DNA from: Paulinella micropora
Taxonomy: Eukaryota > Cercozoa > Imbricatea > Euglyphida > Paulinellidae
Reading direction: 5' to 3'
Assembly (NCBI GenBank): GCA_019918135.1
Contig: WBZZ01006437.1
Coordinates: forward strand, 196,001 to 260,000
Length of the DNA: 64,000 bases
The notes under the pieces are model-generated. The model worked only from the letters and a program-made list of their open reading frames with translations. It was not told the origin of the DNA and made no database searches. Shown here piece after piece: positions 21,816-32,823 of this stretch. How positions within the stretch are numbered: position 1 is the stretch's first letter; each line of letters starts with the position of its first letter. Both the position numbers and the translations under genes were made by a program.

Positions 21816-23405
21816 GTGGCACGCGCCCCCGCGCGTGTGTGTGCCGGCGGGGCAGCCAGAGGGAGCGGCGGCGGCCTGTCGGTCTCCGGCCACGGCGCAC
21901 GCCGGAGGCGGCCCCCCCCCTCCCCCCTCCTGCGCGCCTACGGGAGGGGGCCAGCGCCCCCGGGGGGGTGGAGAGCGCAGCCACGACGCACGCCGGCCGC
22001 AGCCCCCCTCCCCGGGGGCGCTGCTGGGGCACGGCACGGGGGCTGCTCATTTTCCGACCCCGCAGTAGCACGGGGGAGATGGCGGACACCGAGCCCGAGC
22101 GACACCCCGAGCCCGAGCTGCGCCCCGAGCCCGCCGGGTCCTGGCCCGAAGGAGCGGGCGTCGCCCGAGGGGGCATGGTCCAACGGGCCCAGCCACAAGA
22201 AAAGAAAACTCACTTCTTCTGACACGCCGGCGGAGGACGACGCCGGCGCGGCCGCCGTGGCCGCCGGCACGTTGCCAGAAGAAGGAGCGTCGCCCGAGGA
22301 GGGGGCGTGGCCCAATGGGGCCGGCCACCAGCCCAAGAAAGCCGCTCTGTCTGGCACGCCGGCGGGGGACGACGCCGGCGCGGGCGCCGCGGCGGGCGGC
22401 CCGTCCGGGGCCGCGGGGGGCCCCCGCCTCCTGGCCCGGACCGACGCCAACTACACCCTCTTCCCCATCCGGTACCCCGCGGCGTACAAGATGTACAAGC
22501 AGCACCTCGCGAGCTTCTGGACGGCGGAGGAGGTGGACCTGAGCGAGGACGCACTGCACTACCAGGAGAGGCTGACGCCTAATGAGCGCGGGTACGTGGA
22601 CATGATCCTGGCCTTCTTTGCCGCCAGCGACGGCATCGTGATGGAGAACCTGTGCTTGCGCTTCCAGCAAGAGATCCAGGTGCCGGAGATCAGGTGCTTC
22701 TACAGCGTCCAGCTGTGCATGGAGGCGATCCACTCCGAGATGCACAGCCTGCTGATCGAGACCCTGGTGACCGGCGCGGCGCGCAAGCAGGAGCTGTTCC
22801 GCGCCATCGACACGCTGCCGGCGGTGCGCGCCAAGGCCGACTGGGCGCTGGAGTGGATGCGCAGCGACGCCCCGTTCGCGCAACGCCTGGTCGTCTTTGC
22901 GTTCGTCGAGGGGGTCTTCTTCTCCGCTTCCTTCTGCGGCGTGTTCTACTTCAAGAAACGCAACCTGCTGCCCGGGCTGGCGGCGTCCAACCTGTGGATC
23001 AGCCGGGACGAGGGGCTGCACTGTGACTTTGCGTGCCTGGTGTACACCCAGTACCTGGAACCCGAGTTCCGGCTACCGGCGGCCACCGTCCACGCCATGG
23101 CCCGGAGCGCCCTGGCCGTCGAGGCCGAGTTTGTGCGCGCCAGCCTGCCCAGCGAGATCATTGGGCTCAACGCCGAGCTGCTGCTCGAGTACGTGAAGAT
23201 GATCACGGACCGGCTGCTCGTGGCCCTGGGCTACGCCAAGCTCTGGCACGCCGAGAACCCCTTCCCCTGGATGGACATGATCTCGATGCGGACGTCGGCC
23301 AACTTTTTCGAGCGCCGCGAGGCCTCGTACGCGGGGCGGAGCGGGGTCGTGGCCGCGCTGCAAGGGGTCGACCACCACCGCTTCGACACCAACGTGGACT
23401 TTTGA
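21816..23405 (+). CDS. Ribonucleoside-diphosphate reductase small subunit (R2)
   Basis: The conserved core runs from about 22,440 (NYTLFPIRYP) to the end. Visible: the EVDLSED metal-ligand region, VMENLCLRF (Glu ligand), the radical-tyrosine region RCFYSVQLCMEAIHSEMHS with its E..H ligands, FVEGVFFSASF, and SRDEGLHCDF (E and H ligands). The C-terminus is FDTNVDF, the R1-binding tail type. R2 supplies the tyrosyl radical for dNTP synthesis; large DNA viruses often carry it. The N-terminal 200 codons of the ORF are Pro/Gly/Ala-rich with a repeated TPA.DDAGA motif and are unlike R2; the true start is not clear, with an ATG at 22,079 in another frame. The catalytic part looks whole. No R1 gene is in the window. 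Confidence 0.93.
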   Translation: MARAPARVCAGGAARGSGGGLSVSGHGARRRRPPPSPLLRAYGRGPAPPGGWRAQPRRTPAAAPLPGGAAGARHGGCSFSDPAVARGRWRTPSPSDTPSPSCAPSPPGPGPKERASPEGAWSNGPSHKKRKLTSSDTPAEDDAGAAAVAAGTLPEEGASPEEGAWPNGAGHQPKKAALSGTPAGDDAGAGAAAGGPSGAAGGPRLLARTDANYTLFPIRYPAAYKMYKQHLASFWTAEEVDLSEDALHYQERLTPNERGYVDMILAFFAASDGIVMENLCLRFQQEIQVPEIRCFYSVQLCMEAIHSEMHSLLIETLVTGAARKQELFRAIDTLPAVRAKADWALEWMRSDAPFAQRLVVFAFVEGVFFSASFCGVFYFKKRNLLPGLAASNLWISRDEGLHCDFACLVYTQYLEPEFRLPAATVHAMARSALAVEAEFVRASLPSEIIGLNAELLLEYVKMITDRLLVALGYAKLWHAENPFPWMDMISMRTSANFFERREASYAGRSGVVAALQGVDHHRFDTNVDF

Positions 23406-23538
23406 ACCCCCCTCGGCCGCGCACCGCGCACTGCCCGGCCAGCGAGCGAGCAGGGAGAGCAGGAGAGAGTGGGCCGGCCGGCGAGAGGAGGCAGGTTTTT
23501 TGGGGTGTGAGCGGTGTGCCGACCGTGGACAAACTTTT

Positions 23539-23544
23539 ATTAAA
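23539..23544 (+). terminator. Polyadenylation signal ATTAAA after R2
   Basis: ATTAAA 134 bases after the R2 stop, in an otherwise GC-rich stretch. Confidence 0.55.
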
Positions 23545-23631
23545 ACAGAGCGAAAAGGGCTTCCCCCCCCCCCCCGAGACACACACTAGGTGTGCGCCGT
23601 CTTTTGTCGCTTGGACCCTTTCGGGTAGCCC

Positions 23632-26190
23632 TCACTTGGCAAAGCCCGGACACCCGACGAGTCCCCCCCCCTGGGATAAGCTAGGCGTGCCCTGCCGCTC
23701 GCTGAGACGTTTGCTCAGGTCTAGCAGGGCCGAGCGACTGGATGATTTCCACTCGGTGGATAACTTTAGTTCCTCGCAGGGCCCTACCACGACGTTCGCA
23801 CTGTCGACCGGCACCGGGGCCAGAATATCAAGGTCTCGTAGCACAGGGCAGTTTCTTACGTGCAGCATGAGGAAGGAGCACCCCCGTCCGAGCTCGCGCA
23901 GCGCGAGGCGTGTGAGCGACTTGCAGTCCTCGACCGTCAGCAGCAACTCCTGGACACGCGGCAGGGCTGGTATCGCTAGTTCCTGGAGCTGGGGGCAGCA
24001 GGCCAGCGTCAGCCTGAGCCTTAGACAGTGCGGAAGCTTCTCTGGCAGGCCCAAGCGTTGCAGGGATGTACAGTCCGTGACATAGAGGCATAGCTCCCTG
24101 AGAGCTCCTGCCGCCTTGCCGTCAGCCTCCGGCCGCTGGTCCAAGGGCACCGCAAACTCCCACAGAGCGTGGCACCGCTCGAATGTCACCACGAGTGAGC
24201 CGCCCGTGGGCAGGCCGAGGCTCCGTAGCGCAGGGAGGCCGCAGGTTGAGAGGAGGTCGCAGCCGGCAAAGGTCAGCTCGACGTTGCGGCCGACCGAGGC
24301 CAGGGCTGCCAGCCCGCATTCGACCAGTGCTGGACATTGCAAGAAAGTGAGCTTAAGGTCTCCCTTGACCTCTTCTAGCTTGGGTAACAAGCAGCTAGCT
24401 AGGCCGGACCAATCGGAGAAGCTCAGCGAGAGGGACAGCGGATCTTGGAGGCCCTTGGTGCCCACCGACTGCAGCTCCGGCAGCGCGAATCGTCGTAGCT
24501 TCTTCCCGCAAGTAACAAAGCGTGCTTCTAGTTGGCGACCCGTAGCATCTAGCCAGGGCAGGCCGAATTCGGTTAGCTCTGGACACTTGTCAAAGCTGAG
24601 AGAGAGTGCTTCTGCACTGAGGAGGGCCGGTAGCTCGAAATACTCCAGAGCCGCGCAGCCGACGAAGGAGGCGCTGAGCCCCGGCGCCCCCGGGGCCCGG
24701 GGGGCTGTCTGCCTGCGCGTGGCCCGGAGAGCCCGGGGGGCCCCGGGGGCCCCGGGGGCCGTCCGCCCGCGCGGGGCCCGCGGGGGCGGAGTTTCATTCG
24801 TGGCGACGGCCTGCTCGCCCCAGTCCGGGAACGCGCCGCCCGCGTCCGCCCCCACCGCCGCCTGCGCGCTGGGGACCCCGGCCTTCGCTAGCAGGGGCAG
24901 GCGGCACCCGCGCAGCGCCCCGCACTGCTCAAACTGCAGCCTGAGCTCCCCTGCTACCTCTGCTAGCAGAGGCAAATCCAGCTGCGTCAGCGCCGCCAGG
25001 CCGCCCGCTTCCCGCTCTTCACCCGCTTGTAGACTGAGGTTCCCGGCCTGGCTGAGCTGAGGGAAAGTGATCTGCTGGAGGGCGGGACAGTTTTGCAGCA
25101 CTAGCGAGACGCGGCCAGCGGCCGATTTGAGTTCTGGCCAGCACAGAAAATGCAGGTAGGGGCAGTCGGACACTGTCAGGGCTAGCTCGCTGCGCCCCGG
25201 CAACAGGGAGAGGCCGTCGGAGGCGGAGTGGGCTATGTCCACCCGCACCGGTTGCTCCGTGCCCGCGTCCTGCGACGTGTTGACGGTCTTGAGTTTTGGA
25301 CAGTGCTCCACCGAGAGACGAAGCCCCTTGGCGTTGGCCCTCGCCCGTGCAAACACCAGCTCGCGCAGCTCGTCGCACTTCCTGAGCTCTAGGGCGGGGC
25401 CCTCACCCTCGCCCTCGTCCCAGCCCTCCCCCTTCCTTTCGCGCAGCTCCATCTCGGTGAACGACAGCCTCCGTACGCTCGAGAGCAAGGGGTGCACGGG
25501 CGTCGCGCTCGCCGGCAGGAACTCGTCGTCGGAGCGCGGGGGTCGGAGAGATAGCTTACCCTCGAGCACTAGGCCCTGGCACACCAGGTGGTGTACACGG
25601 ACCGAGTCAGAGTAACAAATGGGAAAACAGGACCCGAGAAGCCGGACCAGCCCCCGCGGTTGGCCGCGGCCCAGGCCGAGGACGAGCTGGTGCAGGCCGT
25701 CGCGGTCGCCGAGCACCAGCCTGACGGCCCGTCCGAGCGCACCCCAGTAGTGCGCCAGCTCTTGCTCGTCGGGCGCGGACGGGGGCGCGCCTACCTTGGC
25801 GTCCGCGGGTGGCGGCAGGAGCAAGGGGCGGAACACGAGCGAGCGGGTGTCCTTCAGGTCGGCGGCGGCCCGCTCCCACCTTTTGTCCTAGTTGAGCAGT
25901 GGTGGCCTATAGCCTGTGCCCAGCCATTTGGCCATTTCCTGGACCAGCCGGGCCCGGTTGTCTAGGAAGTCCTGCAGGGCGGCTGCTAGCGCGCACTGGC
26001 TCCCTTCCGGTCCATCCCGCAGGCATCGCCAGTGCAGGTAGCTGAGCAGCAGGTCTTTTGCCTTGCTCAGGGGCAAATCCTGCTGGAGGGCCCTTCGGAC
26101 GGCCACGGCGGTTTTGACGAAGTCGGTGCGGCTCAGGAATTGTGACACCAGCGGTACCGGACCGCTCTCGCTTTGGAGCACCTCCTCCAC
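23632..26190 (-). pseudogene. F-box/leucine-rich-repeat protein locus
   Basis: The N-terminal part (MEEVLQSESGPVPLVSQFLS...) has an F-box-like helix pattern. The main ORF (734 codons, 25836-23632) holds many irregular leucine-rich repeats of about 24-28 residues, of the form L.L.F..CP.L..FGLP.L...G. A Pro/Arg/Gly-rich insert sits near the middle (about 24,680-24,790). F-box plus LRR is the layout of FBXL-type substrate receptors of SCF ubiquitin ligases. On the minus strand, a GGCTAAAACCC motif lies just before an ATG at about 26,320 that could be the real start if a short intron exists. Locus looks broken (about one break). Convergent with R2. Confidence 0.55.
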
Positions 26191-26664
26191 GTTGTCCTGG
26201 TGCCTGCGCGCCTGCTCCGCGTCCCCATTACCAGGCCTAGGGAGCCGGGGTTGGTTGCAAATGCTGCAGGAACGGCAGCCGGGCGCGCTTTACCTCTCCT
26301 GCCCGGCGCCGCCGGACATCCCCCTGCGGGTTTTAGCCTAGTGTGCGCACGCGCGGGCTAGCCCGCCCGCCTGCCCGGCGCGCGGGAGGGGGTACGGAAC
26401 AAGGGGCGAGGGAGGAGGGGGGCGGGCCGGGAGGCGGGCCCGGGAGGCGGCGGGCCGCGCGGGAGGGGGGCAGGCCGGGGGGTGCGGGCCACGGGCGGGG
26501 AGGGGGGGCCGCACCCGCCTCCTCCCCCCCCCCCCCCCTGGCGCAGCCCGCCGCCCGGGCGGCCGCCGGGGCAGCTGGCACGGGACACGCGCACAACACA
26601 CGTCCCGCCTAACGTACGTGCACCCCCCACGAGAGCCAGAACATCTTTTTCCACTGCGCCCCCT

Positions 26665-27377
26665 GATGCCCCGTGACAAGAACGCCCCCCCGGCCTCCCC
26701 AGGCGGAGCCGACCGACGAACCCGCCGAGGCGCCCTCCTCCGCCGGCAGCCCGCCCGAGCCCGCGCCAGGCGGAGAGGAACCGGAGGGGCCCGCCCCCGA
26801 CGACGAAGCAGAAGAGGACCGGCGGGGGCCCGCCCCGGACGAAGCAGAAGAGGACCCAGAGAGGCCCGCCCCCCGCGGCCGGGAGGCGCCCGCCGCCACG
26901 GCGCAGGAGCCGGCCGCGGCCGACGTGGCCAGCGAGTGCAAGAAGGGGGGCCGCAAGAGCAAGGCCACAGCCTACAAGAGCAAGCACGGCATAGCCGTGC
27001 GGCACCGCAAGAAGAGCCAGGCCCCCGGCCCGCTGCGCCCGTCGGAGGTGAAGCATTTTTTGCGCCGCAGCGGCATCCGGCGCTGCCAGACGTCGAGCCT
27101 GCGCGCCAACGCGACCAAGCTGTTGGATGAAGTAGTGCACGACCTCACCCGGCGCTGCGTCGCGTACGCCGACTCGCAGAACCGCAAGAAGATCGTGCTG
27201 GCCGACGTCAACCGCTCGTACAACCTAGTCGAGGGCCGTTGCCTGGCCGGCCTCGAAGATGCCTTCGCCCGCGGCGCGCCGGCGCACCAGGACAAGGGCG
27301 GCCGCTCCCCCCGGAAACGCGCCGCCGGCCCCACCGGCGCGGACCGCCCCCCGCGCAAGTCGCAGAAGACGGCCTGA
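26665..27377 (+). CDS. H4-like histone with long acidic N-terminus and basic C-tail
   Basis: The core is about residues 110-175 of the ORF: GIAVRHRKK (compare AKRHRK of H4), then PSEVKHFLRRSGIRR (compare PAIRRLARRGGVKR), an alpha-2 helix LLDEVVHDLTRRCVAYADSQ, then RKKIVLADVNRSYNLV (compare RKTVTAMDVVYALK). This aligns block by block with histone H4. It differs from H4 in an acidic Pro/Glu/Asp-rich N-terminal extension of about 85 residues and a Lys/Arg-rich C-tail (SPRKRAAG..RKSQKTA). Single-fold, not a doublet as in Marseilleviridae. Start uncertain: ATG at 26,665 or a GTG at 26,673 in the core frame. The histone fold itself looks whole. Confidence 0.8.
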
Positions 27378-27431
27378 GGGGGAACCCACGTTTCTGCTTT
27401 TTCCTGTCTCAGTGCCGGCACCCGTACTTTA

Positions 27432-27437
27432 ATTAAA
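27432..27437 (+). terminator. Polyadenylation signal ATTAAA after the histone gene
   Basis: ATTAAA 55 bases after the H4-like stop codon. Confidence 0.6.
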
Positions 27438-27460
27438 ACTGCCGAACAAAAACTTGGATA

Positions 27461-28466
27461 TCACTTGTATAGTCGGGGTCCCGCTTCCATCTCTTGACTG
27501 TCCGTCGTCTCTTGGCCTTGCATCAGGCTAGTTGTGACGGTGGGCTTGGGCTCCTTGGCGGCTGCATCCACGACTGGGTAGGACACGCGAATCGTCATGG
27601 TCAGGAACGGCAGAGTGGCCCACTGGGCTACCACTAGCGCGTTCGCCATGATGGAGAAGCCGATCCCCCAGATCCAGCTGAGCAGGCGCATGGTCTCGCA
27701 CGCCGCCGCTGTATCGACCGCTTGCAGGACGCACTGGCTGCAGATGGCCGTGCCGTTGCCATCCCGGAGGCTCACGTTCCACTTCTGCTCCTCGTCCACT
27801 CCGAGTAGCTTGGGACTCTCGTACTGGACGCGGATGATGAAGGCAAAGGCGATGATCTGCAGCAAAGTAGCGAATAAGAAGGAGGTCGACATGAACCACA
27901 GCCTCGCACCGATCGCGGGTGGCTGCTAGTACCGACACCTTGGTCTGCACTCGCGCGACGGCCGCCCGCATAGACTTCCAGTTACCTGTGCTGGGGGAGG
28001 CTTCCGGCTTTTGGTACTGCTCCGCTGCGCCCTGGGCAACCCCGCGTTCGGACAAGAGTGACAAGAGAGAGGTAAGCACTAGCACTGCCAGCAAGGACAT
28101 CACCACCCCGTTCATCGCCGAGACGGTTTGGTAGACTTTGGTCATCTGGCCGCCGCTCTCGTCAAACATGTGTACAATGTCCACCACAAGCGTGGCTACG
28201 GATAAGGGGCCGAGCAGCACGAGGGCGATGAAGGGCGACCACCACCGCAGCGTGGTACCTAGTGCACCAGAACCCAGGCAGTCAGTACAGAGCTGAGCCT
28301 GGGAGTCAGGCACAGAGGCTCGGGTGGAGCTGCGCCGCGGCACTGGGGGAACGACGGTCCGGTTTTCTTGCGGCATCGGGTACACGCGGGCCTGGTTCTG
28401 TGGCGCCGCCGCGTACCTATACAATGGTCTGCTGTCAGACGGCATGGACGAAGAGAGTGGAGACAA
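27461..28466 (-). pseudogene. Four-span membrane protein locus, unknown function
   Basis: Four hydrophobic segments in order: FIALVLLGPLSVATLVV, VVMSLLAVLVLTSLLSLL, FLFATLLQIIAFAFIIRV and WIWGIGFSIMANALVVAQW, with a soluble loop containing CSQC and VDTAAAC between the last two. A Ser/Pro-rich N-terminal tail precedes them. The tetraspan layout with a Cys-bearing loop resembles tetraspanin- or claudin-like folds in outline only. Tail to tail with the histone gene. Looks broken (about one break). Confidence 0.5.
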
Positions 28467-28610
28467 GCCAGCAGAATTCCTTGGTTTACTTTACACTGTC
28501 AGGTACCGGGGCAAACCAGGGGGGTGGACATCGCCAGCAGGGGGGGTGGAAGGAAGGGGGAGAGGAGGGGAGAGAGCGGGGGGAGAGAGCTCGTGCCCCC
28601 CCCCTCGGGG

Positions 28611-30839
28611 TCAGGGGAAGGTGCGCCCCTCCCCCCGCCCCTTCCCCGGCCGGCCGGCCAACCCAGGGGGGTCAGGCGGTCCGTTCGCCGCCGTGCCGGT
28701 GCCGCTTGGCGGGGGGGGGGGGGGGCCGCCGGGGGGGGCGCCGCCGGGCGGGGCGGCCGCGCCCAAGTCGAGGGCCAGCAGAGAGTCCAGGGTCGCGCAC
28801 GACGCGACCGCGCGCAGGGCCTGCAGCACGGTGGTGTGGAAGTTGGCCTCCTTCTTGGCCCGCGTGTGCAAGGGGCGGGGGTGCCAGCCGGCGGGGCCGG
28901 CCGTCAGCGCTACCTCCCACACCGAGCCCGGCACGGGCCTGAGCTGCTGCAGCTCCTCGTGCGTGTAGCAGGCGGCCAAGGCCGGCGCTGCAAAGGTCTG
29001 CGTGCCCCCGGCGGCCGGGGGGAGCACTGGGCCCTCGAGCCCCACCGCGTGGTCCTGCCACGGCAGCGCGTACGCCAGGCCGACGACGGAGCCCGCCTCC
29101 TGCACGTCGGTGCCACAGACGCGGAAGCACAGGTGGCGGGGCGTGAGGTTGGCCCCCGCGCCCGCCTCCTTGTAGCGCAGCAGTTCTTCGAGCGCCTGCG
29201 GCAGGGAGCACACGGACGGCAGGCCCGACGGCAGGCCCTGGCCGGCGCCCCGGCCGGGCTCTCGCACACAGTCCACCGGCCAGGCCCGGCTGTCCGCCGT
29301 GTGCTGGTCGCCCGGCATAGCCTCGAAGATGAGCCGGACCACGCGCCAGACCCCGTCCTTCTGCCGGTAGTGGCAGCAGGCCCAGACCCCGGGCAGTGCC
29401 CTGGCCTGCCGGTGGACGAGGCAGAGCTCGTGGTGCGGCGCGTAGAAGGTGGCCTCCGGCCCGGGGTGGGCCGGGGGCGGCCCGCGCAGCAGCCACGCCC
29501 CTCAGTAGTCCTCCACCGCCCGCCTGGCCCCCTGCCCAATGAGGGCCCAGTCGAACGCCACCTCGCTGTGCAACGCCGGCCGCCCCGGGCGCAGCGCCGG
29601 GCAACGCAGCCCCCAGCAGACCCAGTAGCCCCGCTCGGTGCGCGCGGCGCGCAGCACCTCGAGGTCCAGCGTGGGCTGCTCGAACTTCCACTTGCGGAGC
29701 GCGCGCTGGCCGCCGCCGCGGTACGGAGCGTCGCCGCGCGCAAACACCAGCCCGTCCACCGGGACACGGCACCCGTCGAGGTCCTGGTCCCCGCCGCCGG
29801 GCTCGACGAAGCCCCAGCCCCGGGCGTCGTCGGGGCGCTCCAGCCTCGGCAGCAGGTCCCGCTGCAGGTCGCGCAGGGGCACGAAGGTCTTGGTGGCCAG
29901 GCACGGCCAGTCCTCCCGCCGCGGGCGCGCCCCGTCACTGGCGTGGGCCCGGAGCAGCACGTCGCGCAGCCACAGGCGCTGCCCGAACGGGAGCGACATG
30001 TACTAGCGCCGGCCGCAGGCCAGCAGGTCACACACGCGGTAGAGAATGGTCCCGGGGGCTACCTCGACCCGTTCGGTGTCGAGCAGCCACAAGTCGCGGG
30101 CCCGTTCGGTGTCGGGCCGCCCGCCAGGAACGACACTTCGGGGCACAGGTCCGTGACCCACGGCTTGCCGCGCAGGATGGCAAAGGGCTTGTCGTACAGG
30201 ACCAGGAGCAGGGCGCGCACCCCGTCGTCCTTGGGCGTGACCAGCCAGCTCGAGCTCGTGCGGCAGAGCCCCTCCAGCTCCAACAGGCACAGGTCCCGGG
30301 GCATGGCAAACGCCGTGTACGACCCCCCGGACGACGCCTCGGCGCCCCGCGACTGCACCTCTTTCAACGTCTGCCACACCAGGGCCGGCAGGGGGGGCAG
30401 GTCCTCCACGCCGTCCCCGCCCGTGCAGGCCGGGGGGAAGAAGGCCTCCGCCCGCAGGGACTGGAGCCGCAGCCTTTCCAGCCTTTCCCGCCAGGTCCAC
30501 CCCTTGGCACCGCAGCTCCTCGGCCGGCACCTGGTAAGCCAGGTGGAAGGTGAGTTCGCGGCGGACCAGCACCTCGGTCGTAGCGCTTAGCCTGTCCAGC
30601 TCGGCGCGCAGCTGGGGGGTTTCGGCGTCGTCGCCCGGCCGCTCCGCGCGCCCGCGCGGGCGCAGAGCGCGCTGGCGGGGCCCGCCCTCCGGCCCGCCCT
30701 CCTGCCTGCCCTCGGGTCTGCCCTCGCCCCCTGACCCGGGCCGGCCCTCGGGCCTGTGTACCAACCCACCCGCGCGCGACTTCCACGTGCGCAACAACGA
30801 CGCAAAGGTCTCGGGGGCCGGGCGTTCCGTCGTCATCAA
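28611..30839 (-). pseudogene. mRNA capping enzyme (guanylyltransferase) locus
   Basis: Nucleotidyltransferase motifs appear in family order. Motif I is WLVTPKDDGVR (KxDG, about 30,220-30,250). Motif IV is VDGLVFARGDAPYRGGG (about 29,720-29,760), followed by the motif V region KWKFEQPTLDLEV (about 29,670). In the C-terminal OB-fold part are DGVWRVVRLIF and HTRAKKEANFHTTVLQAL, resembling the motif VI R..K..N pattern. The lysine of KxDG carries GMP before transfer to RNA 5' ends. The N-terminal part (TEVLVRRELTFHLAYQV) might be a triphosphatase domain; this is weak. Virus-encoded capping enzymes are typical of nucleocytoviruses. Coding signal is spread over several ORFs; broken (a few breaks). 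Confidence 0.7.
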
Positions 30840-31303
30840 GCTTACGGCCTGGTATTAATCGAGGCCACCGACGCCGGGGCGCCCGTGGGGCCCGTGGGGG
30901 GGGGGCCGGGGGGGGGGGGCCCGGGGGGGGGGGAGGGAGCGGGGGCGGAGCCACGGACCAGGGCCGGGGGGGGGGGGGGGGGCGGTTGCCCTGGCTCCCC
31001 CGCTCCCTCCCCACGCCGCAGCCCCCCTCCCTGACCCCGGCCGTGGTCGATGGCTCCGCCCCTCCCTCCCCTTCCCCTCCCCGCCCGCGACCCCCGACGC
31101 CCCCCCCCCCGCCCCCCCTCGGCCGTGGTCGGTGGCTCCCCCCCCCCCCCCCGCTCCTCCCTCCCCCTCCCTTGCCCGCGACCCCCGACGCCCCCCCCCC
31201 GCGCGGGCCCGGCGCGGGTCCGGCGCGGGTCCGGCGCGGGTCCGGCGCGGGCCCGGCGGCTACCGCCCCCCCCCAGAAACCTCGCGTGCCAGGGCCACCG
31301 CCC

Positions 31304-32575
31304 ATGCTCGGCACACCGAGCGCTACGCCGGCCCGCGGGCCGGCCCCCGGCGAGGCCCCCGGCGAGGCCCCGCTAGTGTACCTGGGCCCCGCCGCTACCC
31401 AGGCCGCCCTGCGGGCTCTGCACGGCCTGCCCGTGCTAGGCCAAGGCACGTACGGAGTCGTGTTCAGGCGGGGCCAGGGTTGTGCGGTGAAGCTGACCAG
31501 CGACTGCCAGCGCCTAGAGGAAGCGGGTTACCGGCGGCTGCATCGTCTGGGGGCCGGCCCCGCCCTGTACCAGCTCCAGGTCCTGGCCTGCGACGCCGCG
31601 CTGTCTTAGTCTAGGCTGCCGGACTCGGCCGGGGGCCCGGTGGCCCAGACGGTCAGGCTGCTGTTGGAGGCTAGGGGCTGCGACTGCCCGGCGGACCTGC
31701 CCGCCACCGTGGCCGCCGGCCACTGCTTGGTGCTGATTCACCTCGAGGAGTTCGACTGCGATCTCACGCGGTGGGGGTGCCCGCCGCGGGCCGAGACGTT
31801 TGCCACCGCCGTGCTGCAGCCGGTGGCAGGCCTGTTGCAGCGCCTGGTCCTCGGGGCCGGGCTGTTTCCGTTCGACCAGAAGCCCGCCAACGTGCTCCTG
31901 CGGCTGGGCCAGGCGGGGGACGAGTCGCCCGTGCGGCGCGTCGTGTTCACGGACCTGGACGATTCTACTCTCTTCACCCTCCCGTCGCCGCGGCAGCAGA
32001 CGTGCGACGCGGCGCTGCTGTACTTCTTGTGCACTTGCCCGGGCAGCCTCCCGCAGGCCCTGTGGCGCCTGCCCGGGTGGCGCGGCCAGGCGGGCACACC
32101 GCGCTTCTGCGCGGCCTGGGACGTGCTGCTCCACGAGGTGCTGCCGAGGGGCGGGTTTGCGTTCTGGACCATCTACGCCGTGGAGGCCCTGGACTGTGGC
32201 TGGGAGGCCTACCTCGACCTGCTGGGGCGGCACGTGAAGTCCAGCCGGCTCGCCAGCCACCGCCTCGTCAGCCGCCGGTGGTTGCAGGCGTTTCTGTACC
32301 GCCAGGGGCTGCGCCGCCACCGGCTGCGGGGCCAGCACTTCTGGGAGCCCCTGGCGTGCCGGAGCGCGAGCGAGGCGCTGGCCCGGCACGGCAGCCTGGA
32401 GGTCCTGCTCTTTTGTGCCAGGCGCCTCCTGGAACTGGATTCGGACGACTGCTGCTTGGGGGTCCAGACCCTGGCTAGCGTCGGTTGCGGGGGCTGGGCA
32501 CGCCTGGCGGCGGGGTTGGTCGGCCCGCTCGCCCGGGCCAGGTTCGGGGCCAGGGCCTCGCCCGCGGACCCCTGA
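31304..32575 (+). pseudogene. Protein kinase-like locus 1
   Basis: From the ATG at 31,304 (MLGTPSATPARG). Glycine loop LGQGTYGVVF, followed by CAVKL with the ATP-site lysine. Catalytic-loop equivalent FDQKPANVLL (aspartate kept, HRD altered) and VVFTDLDDSTLF where DFG has become DLD. The C-lobe is unusually rich in Leu, Trp and Arg. Serine/threonine kinases are common in nucleocytoviruses. The non-canonical HRD and DFG boxes leave activity open. The 30,860-31,300 stretch upstream is G- and C-homopolymer sequence. Looks broken (about one break). Confidence 0.65.
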
Positions 32576-32823
32576 GCCACGCCCCCGCGCCGCTCCCTCC
32601 CCGCGCCGGCGCAGCGCCGGGTGGCTCCCCCCCCTGACACCTGCTCCCTCTCCCCCCCCCCCCCCACCCGCTCGTGTCGCCTCTCGTGTTCGTTTTTTTG
32701 ACCGCTGTTCTTCCCTCCCCCCCGCCACTGCTGCTCCCGTCCGAACCCCCTCCCCGCGGGAGCCCACGAGTGGGGAGGAAGAGGAGGAGGGGGGTCTTAC
32801 TATCACTCTGACCTGCCTGTGGT

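Noticed and set aside
28709-28760. G-quadruplex regulatory element
   Set aside because: The G-run could form one, but such runs are everywhere in the island and nothing ties this one to a function.
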